Below, one piece after another: positions 18,089 to 25,819 of a stretch of 64,000 nt of DNA; within the stretch, counting starts at the first letter, position 1; each line of letters opens with the position of its first letter. The position numbers and the translations under genes are program-made. Origin of the DNA: Komagataeibacter sp. FNDCF1 (GTDB taxonomy: Bacteria; Pseudomonadota; Alphaproteobacteria; Acetobacterales; Acetobacteraceae); contig NZ_JAIWOT010000001.1 of NCBI RefSeq assembly GCF_021295335.1, forward strand, positions 2,017,001 to 2,081,000. The letters run 5' to 3'. The notes under the pieces are model-generated. The model worked only from the letters and a program-made list of their open reading frames with translations, had not been told where the DNA came from and did no database searches.

Positions 18089-18715
18089 TCATCCGCGCGA
18101 CAGCATGCGCTGGAACACCCGGTCCCGGCAGACAAACAGGTGATACAGGCCCGCACCAGCGTGAAAGAGTGCAGTTACAAACAGTAACCATGCATTCCAG
18201 TGATGTAGCCACGAGAAAAAGGAATGTGACCCGCGCAGCAGGACCGGAAAAGGTGAATTGATCGGCACCCCAAACGCCATGACGGGCCGGCCGGTGGACC
18301 AGCGCGCCATGTAGCCGAACACGATTTCGCCCCCCAGCAGCAGGTAAAGCAGGCGATGCACGCTCCGCGCGACGCGGTCCTGAAATGTTACAACGGGAAA
18401 ACGGATCGTCCGCCCGCCCGTCATGCTCCACGCGATGCGGGTCGTGAACACCGCTGCCAGCAGCACGCCGAGCGATGTATGGGTCGCCACCAGGAACGTC
18501 CGCGATGGCGTGCCACGGGCTAGCAGGTGCCACGCCACCTGCCCTACGGTAAACTGCTCGACCACCAGCACGGCGGTCAGCCAGTGCAGCCAGCGGGTTT
18601 CCCAACTGTACCGTACGGGGCCGCGGGGGGAAACGGAAGAATAAGCGGTCACTTCGGTCACCTGTGGTTCAAATGGCCGGACGGTGCGGACGATCTGGCC
18701 AGACCGCCCGCGCAT
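18089..18715 (-). CDS. Cytochrome b561 family protein
   Basis: A 208-residue four-helix membrane cytochrome. Histidines expected to hold two b-haems occur at RWLHWLTA, ATHTSLGV, VHRLLYLL and LFHAGAGLYHLF. Proteins of this family move electrons from quinol or to periplasmic partners and are abundant in acetic acid bacteria, where they can oxidise superoxide or serve as membrane electron carriers. It starts 6 bp after the upstream glycine-rich secreted protein gene, so they are probably one transcript. The partner dehydrogenase is not identifiable here. Confidence 0.88.
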   Translation of the reverse strand: MRGRSGQIVRTVRPFEPQVTEVTAYSSVSPRGPVRYSWETRWLHWLTAVLVVEQFTVGQVAWHLLARGTPSRTFLVATHTSLGVLLAAVFTTRIAWSMTGGRTIRFPVVTFQDRVARSVHRLLYLLLGGEIVFGYMARWSTGRPVMAFGVPINSPFPVLLRGSHSFFSWLHHWNAWLLFVTALFHAGAGLYHLFVCRDRVFQRMLSRG

Positions 18716-18721
18716 GTGGGC

Positions 18722-19093
18722 TCAGTTGACGCCGGGCAGAAGGGCGCTGTCCTCACCGCCAATATTCATGTTGGAATAACTGCCATCGGTCATGCCCGGC
18801 GCCCGGCTTCCGGATGCGGAACCCGGCATCATCATCGCGCCGGTCATCTGGTCGGCTTCCCCGTCACCATCATTGCTGAACTGCGGCACATCGCCACCCG
18901 CACCCATTTCCGGCGCGCTGTACTGCGACACCCCGGCCGAAGCACTCTGTCCCGCCGTCTCGCCCGGCATGTAGCCACCGGCCCCGCCGCTACCCGACTG
19001 CCCTCGTGCCTGCGCCATGCCCGCACTGCCAGCCAGCATGGCCCCGACAGTCAGCGCCGCGATTCCCTTCATGATGCAACCCGAACCTGACAT
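18722..19093 (-). CDS. Small secreted Gly/Ser/Met-rich protein, function unknown
   Basis: A 123-residue ORF with an N-terminal signal peptide (hydrophobic core GIAALTVGAMLAGSAG, cleavage near AQA-RG). The mature part is low-complexity, rich in Gly, Ser, Met and acidic residues, with no recognised domain and no cysteine in the mature part. The ATG at 19093 has a strong GGGAGG eight bases upstream, which decides the start over ATG 19126 and ATG 19072. It is coupled to the downstream cytochrome b561 gene. The Met-rich tail could bind metal, but that is a guess. Confidence 0.65.
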   Translation of the reverse strand: MSGSGCIMKGIAALTVGAMLAGSAGMAQARGQSGSGGAGGYMPGETAGQSASAGVSQYSAPEMGAGGDVPQFSNDGDGEADQMTGAMMMPGSASGSRAPGMTDGSYSNMNIGGEDSALLPGVN

Positions 19094-19341
19094 CCGATTT
19101 CCCTCCCGTTGCGTGCCATGGCTCATGCCGCATGGCTTCCCTGTCTTACATGGGACATCCGTCCCGACATGCCAACATTACCGCGCCTGCAAGCGGATCG
19201 GGACAGTTCTGTCACGCATGCCACGCGCGTGTGCCATGCAGCATGGAACACCCGAGCGGGGGCATGGTTGTCATGAAACGTAACGGAGCGCACAGTCCAG
19301 ATCGTTCCGCCAATCGCCTGCACCGTGATGGAGACAGCAAG

Positions 19342-19863
19342 ATGACCATTCTCGCCACCCTTCCCCTGAGCCAGATGACCGTGGTGCCCGACCTGCTGGC
19401 CGCCCCGGTCGGCACGGTCATGATCGCATCGGAAATCTCACGCGATGACCAGAAGATCGTCATCCGCAGCCGCCTCGTTTCCAAAAACGGGACGACACCC
19501 GGCCTGATCATGATGGCGGCGAAGACAAAGGGGTATTTCGTGCCCGACGACGCATGTACCGAATTCGTGCGCACCGCGTTGGACGTCACCACCGTCATGC
19601 CGCTGCTGCTGACGAAAATCCTGCCCGGCTTCCGCTACAAGTATGACGCGGTGGTACGGGGCGACGTATGGCAGCTGCGCGATGAGGCGGGCAAGGAATT
19701 CGCGGGCCTGGCTGTCAACTCATCCGATGAGGAGGAAAGCAAGGTTTCCGCCTATGCCCGCATCGAAGGCGGCCGGATTGGCGATATCGTGCCCGCGACG
19801 CGTGTGGCCTATCTGGGCCAGCTTGATTTCGGGGCAGGCAACGCCACACCCACGCTGGGCTGA
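19342..19863 (+). CDS. Conserved-looking hypothetical protein, 173 aa
   Basis: A 173-residue soluble protein beginning MTILATLPLSQ. I do not recognise a family. It has a beta-rich look with alternating hydrophobics (VVPDLLAAP, TVMIASEIS, KIVIRSRLV) and no signal peptide or membrane segment. The start at 19342 follows GGAGA in ATGGAGACAGCAAG; longer in-frame starts upstream read into intergenic sequence. It converges on the ferritin-like gene, and a 12-bp stem-loop at 19872-19902 separates them. Confidence 0.7.
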   Translation: MTILATLPLSQMTVVPDLLAAPVGTVMIASEISRDDQKIVIRSRLVSKNGTTPGLIMMAAKTKGYFVPDDACTEFVRTALDVTTVMPLLLTKILPGFRYKYDAVVRGDVWQLRDEAGKEFAGLAVNSSDEEESKVSAYARIEGGRIGDIVPATRVAYLGQLDFGAGNATPTLG

Positions 19864-19871
19864 ATGGCTTC

Positions 19872-19902
19872 CCCCGGCCATGGACCTTTGCCATGGCCGG
19901 GG
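19872..19902. terminator. Perfect 12-bp stem-loop between convergent genes
   Basis: CCCCGGCCATGG (19872-19883) pairs exactly with CCATGGCCGGGG (19891-19902) around a 7-nt loop. It sits between genes ending at 19863 (+) and 19915 (-), so it can act in both directions. There is no clear U-run, so its efficiency is uncertain. Confidence 0.6.
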
Positions 19903-19914
19903 CATGGATATGGC

Positions 19915-20919
19915 TCAGGCCGCGCCGGGCTGGCTTTCCAGGCTTGCCGAATTGGGCGTGCGCCTGAGGAACCGCCGGATGAACCGCGCCAGGTTGGGGG
20001 CAAGCTTCGGCCGCAGCAGGCGCGGGTCGTAACCCGAGAAGCGGCGTTCGTTCTCGATCAGGCAGATATCGATCATGTCGCGCAGCGGCACATCGATATC
20101 GGCCACCTCCTTGGTGCCGTTTACGGTGAAGTTGTTGTCCTGCTGGTGCCTGTTGCCATCGGCATCGAAGGTGGTGACCATGCCCAGGCGTTCATACAGC
20201 AGGAAGAACCATACGCCGATCACGCGCGCCTCGAACCACGGGCGCTTCCACAGCGGCATGGTGGCGCGGTGCCACGCCAGCCAGTTGGCGAACAGCAGGA
20301 TATGGCGGCATTCCTCCTGCATCACCGGCTCGAACGTGTCGATCAGCGCAGGGGGGAAAAAGGCTGATTTCTGGGCAATGGCGAACAGGCCGAAGGCAAA
20401 GAAGCTGTCCACGCATTCCGAGAATCCCGTGACCATGTAGGCCCATTCCACATCACGCGGTTCGATGTAGGGCGGCTCCGACGCAAGCGGGATGCCATAG
20501 GCCTCCACCATCTTGGACAGCACTTCCTTGTGGCGGTTTTCCTCCCACGCATTGCGTGACAGGGCATCCTTCATGTCCGGATCATCGATCAGCCGGGCAT
20601 AGGCCGCCATGCGCAGGCGGGCCTTGCCTTCGGTCTGGACCGCGATGTCCCAGATCGGCAGCGAGGTCACGCGTTCCAGCGTTTCCCTGTCCAGTTCGGG
20701 CCATTCAATGACCGATGGCTTGTAGGGGTTGAAGGTTTCGCGGAACATGTCCGCCACGGCCTTCTTGTGCTCGGCCGATCCGGGCCTGAGCGGGCCGGGC
20801 ACCGGGCTGGACCAGTGGCGGGCGTTGAAATCGGCCTTCGCCACCGCATCGGGGGTGGCGGCACCCGCGTCACGGGCTTCGGGCAGGGTTGTGTAGATAT
20901 CGGAGAGTGATTTCGTCAT
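19915..20919 (-). CDS. Ferritin-like diiron protein, function unknown
   Basis: A 334-residue protein. Two helices carry E-E-x-R-H motifs, EENRHKEV and EECRHILLF, the diiron ligands of the ferritin-like superfamily. A further conserved-looking helix is ICLIENERRF. It is longer than ferritin and closer in layout to diiron oxygenases or desaturase-like proteins. There is no signal peptide. Its neighbours (a hypothetical gene and a ClpP paralogue) do not indicate a pathway. Oxygenase or redox function is likely; the substrate is unknown. Confidence 0.75.
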   Translation of the reverse strand: MTKSLSDIYTTLPEARDAGAATPDAVAKADFNARHWSSPVPGPLRPGSAEHKKAVADMFRETFNPYKPSVIEWPELDRETLERVTSLPIWDIAVQTEGKARLRMAAYARLIDDPDMKDALSRNAWEENRHKEVLSKMVEAYGIPLASEPPYIEPRDVEWAYMVTGFSECVDSFFAFGLFAIAQKSAFFPPALIDTFEPVMQEECRHILLFANWLAWHRATMPLWKRPWFEARVIGVWFFLLYERLGMVTTFDADGNRHQQDNNFTVNGTKEVADIDVPLRDMIDICLIENERRFSGYDPRLLRPKLAPNLARFIRRFLRRTPNSASLESQPGAA

Positions 20920-21054
20920 GTCGGCTCGCTGCTCGGAACGGTGTCGGGTGGAAACGCGGCCAGCGGCATCGATCCATCCGACCTGACACCCTCGTCGCCG
21001 GTTCCCATCAATTATATTCAGGCACCATTCGGTGCAGGACTGTTACAGGAAATC

Positions 21055-21091
21055 TGCAGGGGGCACCCGGTCAGTCCGGGCACCCCCTGCA
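21055..21091 (-). terminator. Stem-loop downstream of the ClpP paralogue
   Basis: TGCAGGGGG pairs with CCCCCTGCA, then an internal CA/CA loop, then CCCGG with CCGGG, closing a TCAGT loop. It lies 52 bp beyond the stop of the minus-strand clpP-like gene, so a terminator role fits. The trailing U-run is poor. Confidence 0.55.
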
Positions 21092-21142
21092 AAACGGAAC
21101 AGCAGCATTACGGACGGGCCGTACGGCCCGCCTTGCCCTGGA

Positions 21143-21817
21143 TCAATGCAGGTCCGAGATTTTGTCGATCACGCGCGTCACCAGCCCGTATTCGATCGCT
21201 TCCGGCGCGGACATCCAGTAATTGCGGTCCGTGTCCTTGCAGACCTTCTCGTAAGGCTGCCCCGTCTCACGTGCGAAGATATGGTTCAGGCGCGCACGCA
21301 TCTTGATGATTTCGCGAGCCTCGATATCGATATCGGTCGCGGGACCGCGCACACCGCCCATGGGCTGGTGCAGCAGGAAGCGCGTGTTGGGCAGGCAGAA
21401 GCGCCGCTCCCTGTTGCCCGCCGCAAAGATCAGGGCACCGGCGGACGCCACCCAGCCCGTGCCGATCATGTTGATGGGGGCCAGCGAATCGACAAAGCGG
21501 ATCATGTCGTGGATGGTGTCACCACTTTCCACATGCCCACCGGGCGAGTTCACGTACACGTCGATCGGCTTGTCCGACGCACCGGCCAGCGCCAGCAGGC
21601 GACCGGTCACGTCGCGGGCGATCTTGTCATTGATCGGGCCGAACACCAGCACCTTGCGCTGGTCGAACAGGCGGCTTTCCAGTTCGCCAACGGGCGAGGA
21701 AAGCGTGCGGTTCTTGTCGGGCTCCTCGGTTTCCGGGCCCTGGGGTTCGGGGATATCGGGATCTCTCGGATCTTCATCATCCATGCGGACGCGGTCTTTC
21801 GGCTGCATGCCGTTCAT
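21143..21817 (-). CDS. ClpP-family protease paralogue with Ser-His-Asn triad
   Basis: A 224-residue ClpP-fold protein with a 35-residue acidic, Pro-rich N-terminal extension. Family blocks are VYVNSPGGHVESGDTIHDMI, GWVASAGALI (nucleophile Ser125), RFLLHQPMGG (His150) and DTDRNYWMSAPEAIEYGLV. Aligned with E. coli ClpP, the catalytic Asp of ERDRF corresponds to Asn199 here, and the Gln-x-x-Ser-Met context around the Ser is Trp/Ala. It is therefore likely a second ClpP that works inside a mixed ring with the main ClpP and a Clp ATPase, or is weakly active. The start at 21817 is backed by GGGAGAA; a longer in-frame ORF reaches 21958. No clpX, clpA or tig gene is adjacent, unlike the main clpP locus of most proteobacteria. 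Confidence 0.85.
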   Translation of the reverse strand: MNGMQPKDRVRMDDEDPRDPDIPEPQGPETEEPDKNRTLSSPVGELESRLFDQRKVLVFGPINDKIARDVTGRLLALAGASDKPIDVYVNSPGGHVESGDTIHDMIRFVDSLAPINMIGTGWVASAGALIFAAGNRERRFCLPNTRFLLHQPMGGVRGPATDIDIEAREIIKMRARLNHIFARETGQPYEKVCKDTDRNYWMSAPEAIEYGLVTRVIDKISDLH

Positions 21818-22042
21818 CGGGTTCTCCCTATTCTCCGGGACTGTCCTGGTCATGCCCTTATCCTGCGCCGCCTTGCGCCCGGTGCCAAGTCCCCCGGCAC
21901 CATGCCGGGGCAGGCCACCGGGCACAAAGGCGATGGCAGGAGGGGCTGCGCGGTGCAAGCCCTCTCGCTAAGATCGGTATTGCAGGCTAGTTTGTCCGCG
22001 TTATGTCGTGTGCAGGCCAAAACGGGCCATGGGAGCTAGAGA

Positions 22043-23053
22043 TTGGGAAAGCGGGCACCATCGCCAAGTCCCGGAAGATTTTTTTTTCCGCCAACCGGAT
22101 GCGTCGCCCCCCTGCGGGCCGTATTCCTTGCGCTGCTGGCCACGGGCACGGCGGGCTGCGCACACCACCAGGATACGGTCGATGCCCTGTCGGACTGGTA
22201 CCACCGGTACCAGGGCGGCGTGATCGGCCAGCAGCGGCCACCGCCGCCGGGTACGCACCAGCCCTATCCCAAGATCGGGCTCGGACCGAACAGGCTGCCA
22301 TCACTCCCCTCGCCCGACCTGCGTGAGGACATTACCACCGACCTCGAGGCCCAGCGCGAATTCAACCAGCGTCAGGACGCGATCATGGGCACCATGCCCA
22401 CGATCGCGGACATCCCGCCCGTTCCCACCCATCCGCTGGCAAACAGCCAGTCCGCGTCCCTGCAGGCGGCCGATGGCACGGATGCGGGCACCAGTAGCGG
22501 CGCCCCCACGCATGGCGGCAACGCCACCCCCCGTGGCGAACGCGGCATGTCCACCCAGCCCGAACCCGCGCGTGACAGCAGCGGGAAGCTGCTCATGCCC
22601 GAAATCACCACCACGCTGCCCGACCATCCCGAAGCGGTGCCTGCCAACCTGCCCCCGATTGCCGCGGCCCCGCCCGAACTGCCCAGCGTGGGTGGAATCA
22701 GCCTGCCCGACAACGCCGCGCGCGACGGCATGGACCTGCCGGCCTATCATCTCGCCTCCCCCGATGACGGGGAGCCTGTCCGCTTCCTGTCCGGCTCGGA
22801 CCAGATCGAACCGGGGGAGGAAGACGTGGTGGGCAGCATCGTGCAGCAGCGTGGCAACAGGTTCGTGATCGTGAACGGCTATGGCAATGCCGCGACCGCC
22901 ACGGCAGAAGGGCAGACGGCGGCGCTGAACCTGGCCATACTGCGCGCGCGCACCCTGACGCGCCTGCTTCTGGCCCGTGGCGTGCCGGCCAGTCGCATCA
23001 CCGTGCGAGCCCATGCCTTTGGCAATGGTGCAAGATTGGCCATCGTGCGCTAG
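22043..23053 (+). CDS. Probable lipoprotein with OmpA-like C-terminal segment
   Basis: A 336-residue ORF. A hydrophobic stretch VFLALLATGTAG precedes Cys39, a good lipobox, so it is probably an outer-membrane lipoprotein. The middle is Pro-rich and disordered. The last ~75 residues (NGYGNAATATAEGQ ... ARTLTRLLLARGVPASRITVRA) resemble the C-terminal half of OmpA/Pal peptidoglycan-binding domains. The start is a TTG at 22043 with GGGAG seven bases upstream. A run of nine Ts at 22079-22087 lies between the start and the lipobox. Function beyond envelope anchoring is unknown. Confidence 0.7.
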   Translation: MGKRAPSPSPGRFFFPPTGCVAPLRAVFLALLATGTAGCAHHQDTVDALSDWYHRYQGGVIGQQRPPPPGTHQPYPKIGLGPNRLPSLPSPDLREDITTDLEAQREFNQRQDAIMGTMPTIADIPPVPTHPLANSQSASLQAADGTDAGTSSGAPTHGGNATPRGERGMSTQPEPARDSSGKLLMPEITTTLPDHPEAVPANLPPIAAAPPELPSVGGISLPDNAARDGMDLPAYHLASPDDGEPVRFLSGSDQIEPGEEDVVGSIVQQRGNRFVIVNGYGNAATATAEGQTAALNLAILRARTLTRLLLARGVPASRITVRAHAFGNGARLAIVR

Positions 23054-23141
23054 AGTAGCGTGACCGGAGCCCGCCATGGGGGTGGGCCCGGCCTGATCCC
23101 AACCCGGCGCCGCGTGTCGCGCGCCCTCAACAGAGCATCCC

Positions 23142-24383
23142 ATGACCGAAGAATTCCACCGTATCCGCCGCCTGCCGCCCTATGTCTTCGCCGAAGTCAA
23201 CAAGGCCAAGGCCCAGGCCCGAGCGCGGGGGGAGGATATCATCGACCTGGGCATGGGCAACCCCGACACCCCCACCCCGCCCCATATCGTGCAGAAGCTG
23301 GTCGAGACGGTGTCCGACCCGCGCACGCACCGTTATTCCGTCAGCCGTGGCATTCCCGGCCTGCGGCGGGCGCTGGCGGGATATTACGAACGCCGCTTCA
23401 ATGTGAAGCTCGACCCCGAGACGGAAGTGATCGCCACCCTTGGCTCCAAGGAAGGGCTGGCCAACCTTGCCTCCGCCATCACCAGCCCCGGTGACACGAT
23501 TCTGGTGCCCAACCCGTCCTATCCGATCCATCAGTTCGGTTTCATCATTGCCGGTGCGTCCGTGCGCTCCATCCCGGCCACACCCGATGATGAAATGCTG
23601 GAGGCGCTGGAACGTGCGGTGCGCCATTCGGTACCCAAGCCCACGGCCCTGATCGTCAACTTCCCCTCCAACCCCACGGCGTACCTGGCCGATATCGATT
23701 TCTACCGCAAGCTGGTGGCCTTTGCCCGCAAGCATGAAATCTGGATCCTGTCCGACCTGGCCTATGCCGAGATCTATTTTGGCAGCAACGTCCCCCCCTC
23801 GATCCTGGCCGTGCCAGGGGCGAAGGACATTGCGGTGGAGTTCACGTCCCTGTCCAAGACCTATTCCATGGCGGGCTGGCGCATGGGGTTTGCCGCGGGC
23901 AACCCGAAGCTGATCGCGGCGCTTACGCGCATCAAGTCCTATCTGGATTATGGCGCGTTCACGCCCATCCAGGTTGCCGCCGTCGCGGCACTCAGCGGCC
24001 CGCAGGACTGCGCTGCCGAAATCCGCGATACCTACCGCAAGCGCCGCGACGTGCTGATCCAGGGCCTGCACGCGGCGGGGTGGGACGTGCCCTCGCCCGA
24101 GGGCTCGATGTTCGCCTGGGCGCCGATTCCCGGGCGGTTCCGTGAACTGGGCAGTGTCGGCTTCTCCAAGCTGCTGCTGGAAAAGGCCGGGGTTGCCGTG
24201 GCCCCCGGTCTGGGCTTTGGCGAACATGGCGAAGGATTCGTGCGGATCGGACTGGTGGAAAACACCCAGCGCCTGCGCCAGGCCACCCGCTCCATCCGCC
24301 ATTTCATGGCGGAACATGGCGGCGTTGCCCCCACCACGCAGCAGGCAGCCCCCCTGCCTGATGAACAGCCCGCCCATTCATGA
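23142..24383 (+). CDS. AlaC-like class I/II aminotransferase
   Basis: A 413-residue PLP-dependent fold-type I aminotransferase. SLSKTYSMAGWRMGF holds the Schiff-base Lys, VNFPSNPTA and SDLAYAEI the cofactor-contacting Asn/Asp/Tyr, and RIGLVEN the substrate-carboxylate Arg. The sequence is closest to AlaC (alanine transaminase) and to proteins often labelled LL-diaminopimelate aminotransferase. Its stop overlaps the start of hom by four bases (ATGA), so it forms an operon with homoserine dehydrogenase. Annotations as a diaminopimelate or glutamate-pyruvate enzyme cannot be separated by eye. Confidence 0.9.
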   Translation: MTEEFHRIRRLPPYVFAEVNKAKAQARARGEDIIDLGMGNPDTPTPPHIVQKLVETVSDPRTHRYSVSRGIPGLRRALAGYYERRFNVKLDPETEVIATLGSKEGLANLASAITSPGDTILVPNPSYPIHQFGFIIAGASVRSIPATPDDEMLEALERAVRHSVPKPTALIVNFPSNPTAYLADIDFYRKLVAFARKHEIWILSDLAYAEIYFGSNVPPSILAVPGAKDIAVEFTSLSKTYSMAGWRMGFAAGNPKLIAALTRIKSYLDYGAFTPIQVAAVAALSGPQDCAAEIRDTYRKRRDVLIQGLHAAGWDVPSPEGSMFAWAPIPGRFRELGSVGFSKLLLEKAGVAVAPGLGFGEHGEGFVRIGLVENTQRLRQATRSIRHFMAEHGGVAPTTQQAAPLPDEQPAHS

Positions 24384-25744
24384 CTGCCCAATCGGTTGAC
24401 GGAAAAGAAATGACATCCATCCCCTCCACGTGTGAATCCAGGCCCCTGCGTATCGGCATTGCGGGGCTTGGCACGGTTGGCGCCGGCGTTGTCAGGCTGC
24501 TGCGTGAAAACGCAGCCCTGATCCGCGCCCGCGCGGGCCGCGAACTGGTCGTGACCGCCGTCAGCGCGCGCGACCGCACGCGCGACCGTGGAATCGACCT
24601 GTCCGGCGTGGCGTGGTGCGACACGCCGGAGGAACTGGCCACCCACCCCGATGTGGACGTGGTGGCCGAACTGATCGGGGGCGCGGAAGGCCCGGCGCGG
24701 CTGACCGTCAGCCAGGCGCTGGAAAACCGCAGGCCGGTCGTGACCGCCAACAAGGCGCTGATCGCCATCCACGGCGCGGAACTGGCCTGCACGGCGCAGC
24801 AGGCAGGCGTGCCACTGATGTTCGAGGCCGCCGTGGCCGGTGGCATTCCCGCCATCAAGACCGTGCGTGAAGGGCTGGCCGCTGACCGTATCCTCAAGAT
24901 CGGCGGCATCCTGAACGGGACGTGCAACTACATTCTCAGCGTCATGCACGAGACCGGGCGTGACTTTGCCGAAATCCTGTCCGACGCCCAGAAGCTGGGC
25001 TATGCCGAGGCCGATCCCTCGACCGACGTGGATGGAATCGATACTGCCCACAAGCTTGCCATCCTGGCGGGTCTTGCCTTCGGGCGGCCGGTGGTGTTCG
25101 CCTCCCTCTATATCGAGGGCATCCGGCGCATCGGCGCGCTCGACCTGCAGTTCGCGCGCAAGATGGGCTACTGCATCAAGCTGCTGGGTCTCGCCCGCCA
25201 GCATGAAAACGGGATCGAGGCACGCGTGCATCCCTGCCTTGTGCCGCAGGATGCCCCCATCGCGCAGGTCAATGGCGTATTCAACGCCGTGGTGGCGGAA
25301 GGGGCCTTCGTGGGGCGCCTGATGCTGGAAGGCCGGGGCGCTGGCGAAGGCCCCACCGCCACCGCCGTCTGTGCCGATCTGATCGATATTGCCCGTGGCG
25401 CCGCCATTCCGGTATGGGGCTGCGATGCCGACAGCCTGACACAGGCGGTAGCCCTGCCCGCCCGGGAATTCATGGGCGAGTACTACCTGCGGCTGAATGT
25501 ATGCGACCGCCCGGGCGTGATTGCCGATATCACGGCGGTACTGCGTGATAACGGCGTGTCGCTGCGCAGCATGCTCCAGCATGCCGACGCGCATGATATC
25601 CGCCCCGATGGCACGCATGCCGTGCCACTGGTGCTGCTGACGCATGAGACCAACGAAGCGGCCATGCAGCACGCCCTGCACCATATTGCCGAACTGGAAG
25701 CCGTGCTGGATGAACCGGCCCTGATCCGCATCGATGCAGGCTGA
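24380..25744 (+). CDS. hom: Homoserine dehydrogenase
   Basis: A 454-residue NAD(P)-dependent enzyme reducing aspartate semialdehyde to homoserine, the branch point to threonine and methionine. The Rossmann motif GIAGLGTVGAGV is at the N-terminus, followed by PVVTANKALIA, FEAAVAGGIPAIK, GGILNGTCNYIL and YAEADPSTDVDG DxAHK, all family blocks. A C-terminal ACT domain (about residues 365-445, YYLRLNVCDRPGVIADI) suggests threonine feedback. The start at 24380 overlaps the aminotransferase stop, indicating coupled translation. thrB and thrC are not adjacent. Confidence 0.97.
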   Translation: MTAQSVDGKEMTSIPSTCESRPLRIGIAGLGTVGAGVVRLLRENAALIRARAGRELVVTAVSARDRTRDRGIDLSGVAWCDTPEELATHPDVDVVAELIGGAEGPARLTVSQALENRRPVVTANKALIAIHGAELACTAQQAGVPLMFEAAVAGGIPAIKTVREGLAADRILKIGGILNGTCNYILSVMHETGRDFAEILSDAQKLGYAEADPSTDVDGIDTAHKLAILAGLAFGRPVVFASLYIEGIRRIGALDLQFARKMGYCIKLLGLARQHENGIEARVHPCLVPQDAPIAQVNGVFNAVVAEGAFVGRLMLEGRGAGEGPTATAVCADLIDIARGAAIPVWGCDADSLTQAVALPAREFMGEYYLRLNVCDRPGVIADITAVLRDNGVSLRSMLQHADAHDIRPDGTHAVPLVLLTHETNEAAMQHALHHIAELEAVLDEPALIRIDAG

Positions 25745-25819
25745 ATGATGGTGGCGGGTGGTTTTTCGGGCCATCCGTCCCATCTTGTCGGGTGACCATA
25801 CAAACCAAGGATTCATTCC

